Source: an uncultured Bacteroidales bacterium
GTDB lineage: Bacteria > Bacteroidota > Bacteroidia > Bacteroidales > Muribaculaceae
Assembly: GCA_902784675.1 (NCBI GenBank)
Contig: CACZVR010000002.1
Location: 60,923-124,922, forward strand
DNA length: 64,000 nt
Direction of reading: 5' to 3'
A program made the translations under genes and the position numbers. Positions 10,123 to 20,500 of the stretch are shown piece after piece (the stretch's first letter is position 1; every line of letters starts with the position of its first letter). Below the pieces are notes generated by a model. That model had not been told where the DNA came from, ran no database searches, and saw nothing but the letters and a program-made list of their open reading frames with translations.

Positions 10123-11100
10123 CTAAAGCCTCCGCTCAATGACATAGTCAAAGATTTCACGGAACTGGTCCACGGTCTCGTGGGGGCTGTAGGGCGACAG
10201 CACGTCGTTGGCCTCGTCGCGCAGGCGTTGCATCGTTTCATAGGCATAGTCGATGCCGCCAGCCTCTTTGGCAAAGTTGATGAGGCGATCGATATCCTCG
10301 GTACTGAGGGTCTCTTTGTTAACCAGCGCCAGCATCTCGTCATGCTCAGGCAGGTCGGTGCGGTTCAAGGCATAGATGAGCGGCAGCGTCACCTTGCCCT
10401 CGCGCAGGTCATTGCCGGTGGGCTTGCCGATGATGGGATCGTGATAGTAGTCAAAGGTGTCGTCCTTGATCTGGAAACAGATGCCCAACAGGCGCGCAAA
10501 ACGCCGCAACTCGTCGATGGCGGTCTGGGGCGCATCGTTGGCATAGCCGCCCACCTGGGCGCAGCACTCAAACAGCGACGCTGTCTTGGCTCGGATGATT
10601 TCCATGTAGGTCGCCTCGTCGATGTTGTGCTTGCGCGCAAAATCCACCTGGTCAATCTCGCCCAAGGACAGGTCACGGCCCATGTCGGCCAGCGCGCTCA
10701 AGATGCGCCCGTCACCCGTGGCTACACCGCAGCGCAGCGCGCCAGTGACGAAGAAATCGCCCACGAGCACCGCCACATGGTTGCTCCACACGCTGTTGAT
10801 GGTGGGCAAGCCACGGCGCTCGGTAGCCTCGTCGATGACGTCATCGTGAATGAGCGACGCGTTGTGCAGCATCTCGAGGGCAGCAGCACCCTGCAACGCC
10901 TTGTCGTTGATGCCGCCAAAGAACTTGGCGCTCAACAACGTCACAATGGGGCGCAACATCTTGCCCTTGCTCTTGAGATAAGAGGTCACGATGTTGTCGG
11001 TGAGTTCACTGCCGCTGGAAAGCGTCTGAGCGATGATCTCATTCATCGCGTCAAGCTCGGGACGCAGTTGATCCTGAATATGTTTGAGCGAAATTGCCAT
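10123..11100 (-). CDS. ispB: Polyprenyl (octaprenyl-type) diphosphate synthase
   Basis: 325 residues from the ATG at 11100 (MAISLKHIQ), chosen over an upstream ATG because the -7 box lies between them. It belongs to the trans-isoprenyl diphosphate synthase family, which adds isoprene units to an allylic diphosphate to make the quinone side chain. Both Asp-rich motifs are present: HDDVIDEATERRG (about residue 83) and KDDTFDY (about residue 212). The exact chain length cannot be read from sequence alone. The gene is divergent from polA. Confidence 0.9.
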   Translation of the reverse strand: MAISLKHIQDQLRPELDAMNEIIAQTLSSGSELTDNIVTSYLKSKGKMLRPIVTLLSAKFFGGINDKALQGAAALEMLHNASLIHDDVIDEATERRGLPTINSVWSNHVAVLVGDFFVTGALRCGVATGDGRILSALADMGRDLSLGEIDQVDFARKHNIDEATYMEIIRAKTASLFECCAQVGGYANDAPQTAIDELRRFARLLGICFQIKDDTFDYYHDPIIGKPTGNDLREGKVTLPLIYALNRTDLPEHDEMLALVNKETLSTEDIDRLINFAKEAGGIDYAYETMQRLRDEANDVLSPYSPHETVDQFREIFDYVIERRL

Positions 11101-11118
11101 TATTCGTAAAAATGTATG

Positions 11119-11126
11119 CAAAGTTA
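11119..11126 (-). promoter_or_regulatory. -7 promoter box for the polyprenyl synthase gene
   Basis: TAacTTTG on the minus strand, 18 bases upstream of the ATG at 11100. It matches the Bacteroidetes -7 consensus. Confidence 0.6.
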
Positions 11127-11204
11127 GCAATAATTCTCGGGAATCAACTCCCATAACTGAAAAAAAAAGAGTAACTTTATGCCCCACATAAAAAGGTAGA
11201 GTTT

Positions 11205-14039
11205 ATGGAACCCACCAAGAAATTGCTGCTATTGGACGCTTACGCACTCATTTTCAGGGCATTTTATGCCATGATTCGCAGTCCGCGCGTCACCTCGACC
11301 GGCATCGACACGTCGGCCGTATTCGGCTTTGTCAACACCCTGCAGGACCTGCTCAAACGCGAGCAGCCGTCGCACATCGCCGTGTGCTTTGACCCGCCAG
11401 GAGGCAAGACCTTCAGGCATGAGAGCTACGAGCCCTACAAGGCCAACCGCGAGAAGACGCCCGAGGGCATCTTGGTCGCTGTTCCCTATATCAAGCGCAT
11501 CCTGCAGGCCTATCGCATCCCCATCTTCGAAATCAAGGGTTTTGAGGCCGACGACGTCATCGGCACGCTGTCGCATCAGGCCGAAGGTCAGGGTTTCTTC
11601 ACCTATATGGTTACTGCTGACAAGGACTTCGGCCAGCTGGTGACCCCCAACATCAAGATTTTCAACCCGTCCAAGAACGAGATTATGGGCGTCGAGGAGG
11701 TCATCGCCAAGTACGGCATCAACTCCCCCAAGCAGCTCATCGACATTCTGGGACTGATGGGCGACAGCGCCGACAACATCCCCGGCTGCCCGGGTGTGGG
11801 TCCCAAAAATGCCGAGAAACTCATTCAGCAATTCGGTTCGGTGGAAAACATGCTGGAACACACCGACCAGCTCAAGGGAGCGCTCAAGGAACGTGTGGAA
11901 CAGAACGCCGAGCAGATACGCATGTCCAAGTGGCTGGCGACCATCATCACCGATGTGCCCGTTACCCTCGAGGCCGACGCCCTGCAGCGCGAACCGGTCG
12001 ACCTGGACGCCCTGCGCGAGGTGTTCAACGAGTTGGAGTTCCGCACCCTCACCCAGCGCCTGATTGACGGTGGCGAGGCCAACACAGGTCTCTCCCCCAC
12101 CCCCCAATCCGCACAATCCAGCCCGTCCAGTCCAGCCAGTTCGGCCAGCCCGTCCAGTCCCTCCCGTCAAAAAGCCGGTCAGCAACTGTCACTGTTCGAC
12201 TTTGACAATCCCGAGGCCGAGCAACCAGCCGCCACACCCAGCTACCACTCCATCAACGACATCCCCGTGCATTATCGCCTCATCACCTCCCCACTGGAGA
12301 CCGCTATGCTCGTGAGCGACCTGGCCGAGCAGCCGCGTGTCGCCATAAGTCTGTTGGGGACAGGCGAGAGCGCAATGCAGTTCAAGGTGATGGGTATCGC
12401 CCTGTGTGCCAAAAATCACGAGGCCGCCTTCGTCAAGTGTAACGACAAGGCCGACATGCTCAAGGCGCTGGCACCGCTTTTCGACGGCAAGGCATGCATC
12501 ATCAGTAATGATGTCAAGCGCGCTATGGTGGCCCTGCACCGCCATGGCATCAAGGTCACAGCTCCCTACTACGACACTGCCGTGGCTCACTACCTGCTGC
12601 AGCCCGAACGCGGACACAGCATCGCCGAGATGGCCTATGAATTGCTGCACTACACCGCCATCACTCCCGAGAGCCTGCTTGGACCCAAGGGACGCAACCA
12701 GCTCAAACCCGCGCAGTTGTCACCCGAGGCATTGACCCGCTGGGTCTGTGAGGCGGCCGACCTGACACTGCAGCTGCCCGATGTGCTCGACAAGGAACTC
12801 AAGGAGCAAGGTCTGTACCAACTGCTCACCGACATCGAGCTGCCGCTGGTGCCCGTGCTGGCAAGCATGGAAATTGCGGGTGCACGCATCGACGTGAAAG
12901 CGCTAAAAGAGTATTCCACCACCCTCACCGACCAGATGAACCGCTTGGACGAGGAATGCCACCGCTTGGCAGGAATCCCGTTCAACACGGCATCGCCGGC
13001 ACAGGTCGGAGAAGTGCTTTTCGAGCATCTGAAAATCGACCCCAAGGCCAAAAAGACCAAAACAGGACAATACAGCACCACCGAGGATATCCTGCTCAAA
13101 CTGCGCGACCGCCATCCGCTGGTGGGCAAGATATTGGAACTGAGGGGCATCCGCAAGCTGCTGTCCACCTATGTGAATGCCTTGCCCGCCCTCATCAATC
13201 CCCAGACTGGCCGCATCCACACGACCTATAACCAGACAGTCACCGCCACGGGGCGCCTGTCCTCGACCAACCCCAACCTGCAGAACATCCCCGTGCGCTC
13301 GGACGACGGCAAGGAAATTCGCCGTGCTTTCATTCCCGCCGACGGCAACGTGTTCTTCAGCGCCGACTATTCGCAGATTGAGTTGCGCCTGGTCGCCGAC
13401 TTGAGCCATGACAAGACGATGCTCGATGCCTTTGCCCACGGTCACGACATCCATGCCATCACCGCGGCGCGCATCTATCACAAGCCGCTCGAGCAAGTCA
13501 CCGGCGATGAGCGCCGCAAGGCCAAAACAGCCAACTTCGGCATCCTGTACGGCATCAGCGCCTTTGGACTGGCGCAACGGCTGAACATCCCGCGCGATGA
13601 GGCCAAAATGCTCATCGACGGCTACTACACCACCTTCCCGCAAGTGCGCGACTACATCGACCGCATCATCACCCAAGCGCGCGAGAAAGGCTATGTGACA
13701 ACACTCTACGGCCGCAGGCGCATGTTGCCTGACATCAACTCGCGAAATGCTGTGGTGAGAGCCTTCAGCGAGCGCAACGCCATCAACGCGCCCATCCAGG
13801 GCACCGCAGCCGACGTCATCAAACTCGCCATGGTGCGCATCCATCAACGTTTCGAGCAAGAGGGCATACAGTCCAAGATGATACTGCAAGTGCACGACGA
13901 ACTCAACTTCGACGTCCTTCCAAGCGAACTTGACCGCGTGCAACGCATCGTCATCGAAGAGATGGAGGGTGTCTACCACGGCAACGTCAAGCTCACCGCA
14001 AGCCATGGCGCCGCCAGCAACTGGCTCGACGCGCATTAA
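11205..14039 (+). CDS. polA: DNA polymerase I
   Basis: 944 residues in the normal three-part layout. The 5'-3' exonuclease domain covers about 1-290 (FEADDVIGT, GDSADNIPGCPGVGPKNA). A Pro/Ser-rich linker follows at about 297-330. A 3'-5' exonuclease-like domain covers about 345-520, and the polymerase domain about 560-944 has motif A DYSQIELR, the O-helix region RRKAKTANFGILYG and motif C VHDELNFD. The exonuclease domain lacks a recognisable DxE motif I at its first strand, so proofreading may be lost. It fills gaps in repair and removes Okazaki primers. Confidence 0.95.
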   Translation: MEPTKKLLLLDAYALIFRAFYAMIRSPRVTSTGIDTSAVFGFVNTLQDLLKREQPSHIAVCFDPPGGKTFRHESYEPYKANREKTPEGILVAVPYIKRILQAYRIPIFEIKGFEADDVIGTLSHQAEGQGFFTYMVTADKDFGQLVTPNIKIFNPSKNEIMGVEEVIAKYGINSPKQLIDILGLMGDSADNIPGCPGVGPKNAEKLIQQFGSVENMLEHTDQLKGALKERVEQNAEQIRMSKWLATIITDVPVTLEADALQREPVDLDALREVFNELEFRTLTQRLIDGGEANTGLSPTPQSAQSSPSSPASSASPSSPSRQKAGQQLSLFDFDNPEAEQPAATPSYHSINDIPVHYRLITSPLETAMLVSDLAEQPRVAISLLGTGESAMQFKVMGIALCAKNHEAAFVKCNDKADMLKALAPLFDGKACIISNDVKRAMVALHRHGIKVTAPYYDTAVAHYLLQPERGHSIAEMAYELLHYTAITPESLLGPKGRNQLKPAQLSPEALTRWVCEAADLTLQLPDVLDKELKEQGLYQLLTDIELPLVPVLASMEIAGARIDVKALKEYSTTLTDQMNRLDEECHRLAGIPFNTASPAQVGEVLFEHLKIDPKAKKTKTGQYSTTEDILLKLRDRHPLVGKILELRGIRKLLSTYVNALPALINPQTGRIHTTYNQTVTATGRLSSTNPNLQNIPVRSDDGKEIRRAFIPADGNVFFSADYSQIELRLVADLSHDKTMLDAFAHGHDIHAITAARIYHKPLEQVTGDERRKAKTANFGILYGISAFGLAQRLNIPRDEAKMLIDGYYTTFPQVRDYIDRIITQAREKGYVTTLYGRRRMLPDINSRNAVVRAFSERNAINAPIQGTAADVIKLAMVRIHQRFEQEGIQSKMILQVHDELNFDVLPSELDRVQRIVIEEMEGVYHGNVKLTASHGAASNWLDAH

Positions 14040-14115
14040 ACGGGCTTTCGCCCGCGTGGATGGGCCGATGAGAGGTTGTTGTTTTCAAGGAAAATGCAAT
14101 ATTTTGAGAGAAATC

Positions 14116-14147
14116 TTGCTCTAATTGAAAATTTAGCAGTACCTTTG
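14116..14147 (+). promoter_or_regulatory. Promoter of the tRNA-Pro gene
   Basis: TTGC at 14116-14119 and TAccTTTG at 14140-14147, 20 bases apart. The tRNA starts 19 bases after the -7 box. Confidence 0.7.
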
Positions 14148-14166
14148 CACCGCTAAAAACGAGATT

Positions 14167-14240
14167 CGGGGTGTAGCACAGTTGGTTAGCGCGCCACGTT
14201 CGGGACGTGGAGGCCGGAAGTTCGAGTCTTCTCACCCCGA
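14167..14240 (+). tRNA. tRNA-Pro (anticodon CGG)
   Basis: 74 bases fold as a full cloverleaf. The acceptor is CGGGGTG / CACCCCG with discriminator A. The anticodon stem is CCACG / CGTGG with loop TTCGGGA, and the T-arm carries TTCGAGT. No CCA is encoded. The 3' part of the gene is the prophage attachment core; integration keeps the tRNA intact. Confidence 0.95.
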
Positions 14241-14243
14241 CTC
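14227..14243. other. attL core (17 bp) inside the tRNA-Pro 3' end
   Basis: tcttctcaccccgactc, identical to 63556-63572. It covers the T-stem and acceptor 3' strand of the tRNA plus three bases. The integrase gene begins about 140 bases further in. This pair defines the prophage ends. Confidence 0.9.
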
Positions 14244-14298
14244 GATGTGGTCTAACTTGTTAGCAGTTAGCAAGTTAGACCACTTTTTCAAAAATAGC

Positions 14299-14345
14299 CG
14301 GGACAAAAACGGGACAAATAAAATTGGACGTTATTGGCCCTTTGT
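14299..14345. other. Left integrase arm-type site candidates
   Basis: Two copies of cgggacaa at 14299-14306 and 14310-14317, starting 11 bases apart, followed by gccctttgt at 14337. The same two words with the same 11-base spacing, followed by the same 9-mer, occur at the right end (63453-63506). They are therefore good candidates for integrase arm-binding sites. Confidence 0.6.
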
Positions 14346-14385
14346 TCAACACAGGTGGTGTTTCGCAAGAAATGTCATCAAAAAA

Positions 14386-15576
14386 ATGTTGACTCCTCGC
14401 AATCCAAAAAAATCCTTTGTGCTGCCGTACAAGCACGGCAACACCGATTATGTAAAGCAATTTACCTTACCTGTACTAAGGGAAAGCACAGAATGGTATA
14501 TCGAATTCTATGCCTTTGACCCTGCACAGGGTAAGCTCAGGCGCAAAAAAATAAAGATCAACAGAATCAAATCCATCGGCCGGCGCAGGGCCTATGCCCG
14601 TGAGGTCATAGGCAGGATCACTACCCAGCTGCAGCGCGGGTGGAACCCATGGATAGCACAGGACATCGGTGAGCTCCACCTATTCGATGATGTATGCGAT
14701 TCCTATGAGCGATACATCGATAAGATGTACAGTTCCGGGAACTACCGCAAGGAGACCTATGTCGGTTACAAGTCCTACATGAAGAACCTGAGGGGCTATG
14801 TGAAAGAGCACCCCATATATTATATGTACCAGATGGACCGGGCTTACTTAGTCACTTTTCTTGATCACATCTTTATTGACAGAGATAACGGAGGCCAGAC
14901 CAGGAACAATTACCTGTCATGGCTGGGGAACTTCTGCGGCTGGGCAGTTGATAAGAGTTACTTAACAACTCGGCCGACCGACGGCATTCCGTTCATCGAC
15001 CGCAAGCACCTGAAAAAGAAACGCCAGGTCATCCCCACGAACGTCGTCAAGCAGATATCAGTTTACCTGCAACAGAATGACCCATATTTCCTGTTGGCTT
15101 GCCAGCTGCTGTATAACTGTTTCATCAGGCCTGTCGAGATGACCAGGTTACGAGTGGGATGGTTCAACATCAAGGCAGGGACCATCACGATCCCTGCCGA
15201 TGCAGCTAAGAATAGAGAGACTATGGTAGTGACTGTTCCTAGGAGGGTATTGGCGCACGCAATAGAACTTGGCACCTTCCATGCGGCCAGTCAGGATTTC
15301 CTGTTTTCCATTGACCTGCGGCCGGGTGACCACCAGGTGGATCCTGTCATCTTCAGGCACCATTGGGCGGTGGTGAGACGTGCATTGAGCCTGCGCCCCG
15401 AATGGCAGTTCTACAGTCTGAAGGACACCGGCATCACCGAGATGCTGGACAGGAACATCGCCAGCATTGCCGTCAGGGACCAGGCCCGTCACAGTTCCTT
15501 GGCCATTACCGAGGTTTACACGCGTCACCTGCAGAGAGCGAACGATCAGGTGTTGTTCTGGGAAGGGTCACTCTAG
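14386..15576 (+). CDS. int: Tyrosine recombinase (prophage integrase)
   Basis: 396 residues from the ATG at 14386; the longer reading frame runs back through the tRNA and is not credible. The N-terminal half resembles the SAM-like core-binding domain of Bacteroidetes phage integrases. The catalytic half shows the first Arg in CFIRPVEMTRLR and a Lys in the beta-hairpin region PADAAKN. A box reading SLKDTG stands where HxxR is usual, followed by ARHSS and the nucleophile in TEVYTRH. The variant box is common in this Bacteroidetes subgroup as far as I know. Its last 9 bases overlap the last bases of the convergent tail gene. Confidence 0.92.
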   Translation: MLTPRNPKKSFVLPYKHGNTDYVKQFTLPVLRESTEWYIEFYAFDPAQGKLRRKKIKINRIKSIGRRRAYAREVIGRITTQLQRGWNPWIAQDIGELHLFDDVCDSYERYIDKMYSSGNYRKETYVGYKSYMKNLRGYVKEHPIYYMYQMDRAYLVTFLDHIFIDRDNGGQTRNNYLSWLGNFCGWAVDKSYLTTRPTDGIPFIDRKHLKKKRQVIPTNVVKQISVYLQQNDPYFLLACQLLYNCFIRPVEMTRLRVGWFNIKAGTITIPADAAKNRETMVVTVPRRVLAHAIELGTFHAASQDFLFSIDLRPGDHQVDPVIFRHHWAVVRRALSLRPEWQFYSLKDTGITEMLDRNIASIAVRDQARHSSLAITEVYTRHLQRANDQVLFWEGSL

Positions 15577-17583
15577 GATCCTGTAGAATGTTCCCTTTTT
15601 CTTGTTGCTCATCCCGCTCTCTGTGATTTCCGCTTTGATGGAGCTGCAGAGGTACTTCTTACCCCGGATGATGAATATTGCCCGGACATCGGGCAGCTGG
15701 TCACTCAGAAACGAGAACTCGTATTTTTTGCGGTTGTCGATGGTGATGGTCTCTGTCAGCTGCTTGCCCTGGCCATATTTGTTACTGTTGAGTCTCAGGC
15801 TGCCATGGTAGCGAGAGTACACCGTGGCGAACGACTGTACATACATAATTGTTGATACAGACGCATAGGTTTGCACTTCGTATTCGTCCAGGAATGGGTG
15901 TGGCGGATTGTTCAGGTCAAAGTACATCATGTTGTAGAGGGGGTCTCTCATGCCATACCAGAAACCCACCTGAAGGGTGGAATAGTTGGTTTTCCCATCG
16001 TTGTCACCTTCTTTGACAATCCGGAACTTCGTTGACTGAAGAATCTGGTCAGGTTCGACTTCGCCTTTGTTGTTAGGAGTTACCCTGCCATCAAAGCTGC
16101 TCTGGTATTCTTCACCGGATGTTGATACGTTGTCAAGTTCGCCAGCCTCAAAGAAAACGAGCCATCGGCCATATCCAACGTGATCGATCCATGCGGGGAC
16201 GATGCCGATTTCCTCTTTTTCGTCCCATTTATCTTCATCGAAGAAGCGCGTGCCGTAGGCGTTAAGCGGCAGTATCTTGTACGTATTGAGGTATTTCCGC
16301 ACATCACTGTGCTGTGATTCATCAAACAGGTAGCGTCCTGTCACATAAGGAATGAAGTAATTGTCAACATCCTTGGCATGGAAGATGATGTCAATGGCTT
16401 CGCCATAGAAATACGATGCTGGCTTGCCGCTCAGATAGGTTGTCAGCTCAAGCAATGTTTCGAACTCCGTCACCCATACCTTGCTTTTTCGGAAGTACCA
16501 GTCACACGAATAGATGTTGGACATGTTGTGCCCACCATCCGCATAGCCGATGTTTCTCAGTCCCCGGTACTGGCTGTCATCATCCTTTGTAACCGACGCC
16601 GTGAACTCATCCACCACCTGGTCGATGGCCACAGTTCCGGCGTTGGCAACATTGTCATTGCTCCAGGAGAAATTGATGGTCTTCTCCTTATGGTTGATGT
16701 CGAACTCGCACAGCATCAGTTTCTCAAGGTTCTCAAAAAACTCGTTGATAGACCAATGCGGCAGCGTATCCTCCCACCTGCATGAACCCCAAGCGTAGGG
16801 AACCGTATTGAATGAGTACAGATGGTAGTAGTCGCTGTCCTGCCACGGCTGGCCATTGAACGTATAGCCAAGAGCTGTGCATATTAGCTGTGTCAAATAA
16901 TACAGTCGAGCCTGGCAGGACAGACCTTTCACGACTTCCGTGTCATCATCGTCATCCTGCTGGACGTGCCACACCCACTTGTAGGTGTTGTCATAATAGC
17001 CATAATCCACTCTGTTCTGGATGTTACCGCTGGTGGCATTAACCCATGGCAATGCAATAATGTCACCCGTTCCCCAGGCCTCCTCAGGCGACACGTCGGT
17101 ACTCTCAACCTGTTCTTGATCTCCTCGAGTTCCCGTACCGTGCGGACGTGATGATGGCCGGTCATTGCGGTTATTGCTACCGCCCCCTTGCCCTTGGGCT
17201 CTATTGTTGGGTAACCATTTGGGTATCGCGCCGAGTTCCAACTCATCGATATAGGTATTATCGAAAGCCGGGTAGAAATTCTGGAACGAACGGCCGGCGA
17301 TAAACTGCACTTTTGCCAATGACTCAGTGATCGATACGAGAACCACTGCACCCGACTTGTGGAAATTGTCGGCGATGATCTCAGCATCGAAGTAGATATT
17401 ATTGATGTCGGCATCCTTGCGGTGGATATTCCCGAAGATTTCGGCATTCTCCTTGCAGTCCAGCGGAAGCTCGATACTCATAGTATAATCATCACGATCA
17501 GCGAACAGCCTATTATCGGATGTATAGTCGAAGCTCGAGCCTTCCTTGATGGCAGCAGGCTTATGGTCAATCAGCAGTATCAT
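15568..17583 (-). CDS. Phage distal tail / baseplate protein
   Basis: 671 residues, directly after the tape-measure gene with an ATGA overlap, which is the usual place of the distal-tail or tail-tip protein. It begins MILLIDHKPAAIKEGSSFDY and is rich in aromatic residues and beta structure. A Gly/Asn/Arg-rich low-complexity stretch near residues 125-150 probably links two domains. No enzymatic motif is visible. It is the last gene of the late transcript and ends against int. The assignment rests mainly on position. Confidence 0.7.
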   Translation of the reverse strand: MILLIDHKPAAIKEGSSFDYTSDNRLFADRDDYTMSIELPLDCKENAEIFGNIHRKDADINNIYFDAEIIADNFHKSGAVVLVSITESLAKVQFIAGRSFQNFYPAFDNTYIDELELGAIPKWLPNNRAQGQGGGSNNRNDRPSSRPHGTGTRGDQEQVESTDVSPEEAWGTGDIIALPWVNATSGNIQNRVDYGYYDNTYKWVWHVQQDDDDDTEVVKGLSCQARLYYLTQLICTALGYTFNGQPWQDSDYYHLYSFNTVPYAWGSCRWEDTLPHWSINEFFENLEKLMLCEFDINHKEKTINFSWSNDNVANAGTVAIDQVVDEFTASVTKDDDSQYRGLRNIGYADGGHNMSNIYSCDWYFRKSKVWVTEFETLLELTTYLSGKPASYFYGEAIDIIFHAKDVDNYFIPYVTGRYLFDESQHSDVRKYLNTYKILPLNAYGTRFFDEDKWDEKEEIGIVPAWIDHVGYGRWLVFFEAGELDNVSTSGEEYQSSFDGRVTPNNKGEVEPDQILQSTKFRIVKEGDNDGKTNYSTLQVGFWYGMRDPLYNMMYFDLNNPPHPFLDEYEVQTYASVSTIMYVQSFATVYSRYHGSLRLNSNKYGQGKQLTETITIDNRKKYEFSFLSDQLPDVRAIFIIRGKKYLCSSIKAEITESGMSNKKKGTFYRILE

Positions 17584-20500
17584 TTTCTCTTGTTCTTAGG
17601 TAGGGTGTTGTTCATCATCTTCTGGTAATCGTCCTGAGCGCGTTTGGTACCCATGTCACCCTCCACGGTGTTCACAGTGACAAAAGGCTCATTCAGGCGG
17701 TCGCCCAGCTGCTCCATGGTCTCGCCATAGCGAGCCATCACAGCCACCATCGCCTCCATGGTGCGCTGCATCGATCCATCTCCAGCCGCACCGGCAATAA
17801 TTGTTGGTGCGGTGACAGATCTGGACACGTCTGCAGGGGAGAGGCGTCCCACCGTATTTGTGCGCTGAGCATAGTCCAGCGCCTCAATGGCAGCACGGGT
17901 CTGAGGATTCTTGAGCAGTTTTTGTGATGCCACCCATTCGCCTGCGTGGACGATACCGACAGGCTGGTCAGGTCGCCCATCAGGCGTGAAGCCACCACTC
18001 GAATAGCCCTGAGCCAAGGAGGCAGCCTGTTGTTTTTTGATGGCCGCAATCTGGATGCCACCAGCTGCTACTGCCATGGCAGCAGCGATAGGTCCAAGGA
18101 TCCAGCTGACCTTTGAAGCAGAGGCATAGGCATTGATGGCAGCAAGCGCCGTTTCGGCCACAGCAGATATCACCTGTTGGGCGAACTGTTTCTTGGAGGC
18201 CTCAGCCTTCAGCTTGGCTTCCTCCTTCTGTTTCTTGCGCTCGATCTGTTTCACCTTATAGGCATTTCCTTCAGCCATGGAGATCTCACGCTCATAGTAT
18301 TTTTCCAGCCTGGCCATACGGAGTTCGCTTTCGGCTTCGGCCATCTTGCTCAGGCTGTCGAACACTGAGGCGATGGAGGAATACATCGACTTGAGCATTT
18401 CCCCATATTTCTCCCAGGTACCCTCTCCAAATAGTTTATCCATCAGCTTGCCAATCCATTCCTCTAGGGACTGAGCCTCTTTCTCCAGATCTCCATAGAT
18501 TTCCTTATGGAGTTTTTTAAGAGCTTCAGCATGGCGCTTTTCGATGTCAGTCCTCTTTTCCGCATTATCGCCGGCTTTTGCCAGCTCCTGCTTATAGACT
18601 TCATCGATGAGCAGTTTCGCCTCAGCATAGCGGCGGTCTTTCTGCTCTTTGTCGGACAGATAGTAGGTGTCGTAGATCTTGGTCAGCTCCTCCTGGTGCT
18701 TCTTGACGGCCGCCTCATATTCCTTTTGGCGCTTCTGCTGGTCAGACACCAATCTAGCCCGATACTCGTCTTCAGCCTTCTTGCGTTCGTCGGTACCTTC
18801 ACGAGTGATATAGGTAAGCGCGCGCATGTGAGCCATCTCGATATTCTCCAGCTCCATGTTGTAGGTCTCAGTGGTGATGCGCTTCTGCAGGTAGTCATCC
18901 TGGATTTCGCGCTTCAAGTCCTCATAAGCCTGGTTTTCCTCCTCGATGGTCCATTTGTCATACTGTTCCTGCTGCTTCTTCATGGCCTCAAGATATTCCG
19001 CTTCGATAGTCACGCGCTCGTTACCCACCAAGTCAGTATGGGCAAGGCGCTTTTCGTGATACTGAGTTTCTATCTCGAGCATGATTTCCGTATAGGACTC
19101 AAAGTCACGCTCGCCTCTAAGCCAGGCAATCTTATTGAGTGCCAGTTCACGCTCACGCCAGGACTTTTCAGCAGCGAACTTGTCTGGCTTAGCTGAACTG
19201 CCTCCAGAACCAGAACCGGAGCCACCACCAGTTGGAGTATATCCACCGGGGCCACCTTCGCCTGCAGCTTCTTCACCCAAAAGGTCGATATCCTTGGTGT
19301 AATCAAGCAGTTTTTTTACGCGCTGTCGGATTAAGTTCCTTTGTTCAATCATAACGCGCACCTGGCCGCTAACTGGAGCGTTCTGGATGTTTCCATTGAG
19401 ATCAATGCTTGCACCATAGGCATGGGCGACAGCTTCTCTCTGCTGACGTGTGCTTGCACCAGACATTGACCTGGTTACAACTTCACGGCCGGCTTCTTCA
19501 CCGTAGGCAATTTCCCGGCTCAATCTTTCATCCTCCTGGATCAGTCTCTCATACTCAGCGCGATTAGCCTCCAGCCTGATCTTTTTCTCCAGTGCAATAA
19601 GATATGCGTTAAGAGCTTCCGCATTCTCGTAATATTTGCCTGTCTCCTCATCAAGTCGAGCACAATAATTCGGTATAATGGAGTTCAACTGGGCAATAGC
19701 AGACTTTCGTGATTGGAGCGATTGTGTCTCATCACGGGCACACTCAGCCAAAAATTTAATTTTGCTGGCTTCCTGGTCTAACTGTTCCATGCGGCGCTTG
19801 TTATCCTCCGCTATCTCGTTACTCAGTTTGTTGAACTCCTTTTGAGCCTGAGTCACTTCCTTGGTTCTTTTAGCGAAAGCGATCAAGGCAACGACAGCTG
19901 CTGCTATTGCTGCAGCGACAAGTCCCCATGGATTCATCTTCATGGTCGTGTTCAGCAGCTTTTGAGCTGCATTCGCCCTGACGATATTTCCAGTGAGCTT
20001 ATTGTAGGCGACAGAACACATCAGTACTGTAACCTTGTGAGTCTTCATTATCGCGTCCTTTGCCAGGAGCAAAACATAATGGATGTTATCAATGATGTTG
20101 GCCGCATTTACGGCTACCTTATAGGCAACTATAGCTGCAGTAACGGTAAAGATAACACCCTTATATTTAATAAAGAAGTCAATCGTGATGGACAATGCAC
20201 GGATCATCGCGCTGGAGCCCGTAATCGCATAGCGCATCACCGGCATCAGTTTCTCTCCAAGAGAAACGGCCAGCTCGTTGAATTTCTTCTTGGCCTTATC
20301 CAGTTGAGCTTGTACAGTATTATTCTGCACGTTGAACTCCTTATCAATGGACACAGCCTCATCAAAAGCCACATTGGCCGCCTGCTGTTGGGCCTTCACT
20401 TCATCGATATGTTTGGCTAGGGTGGAGAGCGCCTGGATGGCACGAGCACCATTCTCGCCCATATCGGCAAACATCGGAGAAAGCACATCCATATCTCCAG

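Noticed and set aside
14182-14385. N-terminal extension of the integrase through the tRNA
   Set aside because: It would begin inside the tRNA gene and cross the att core; the ATG at 14386 fits the family length.
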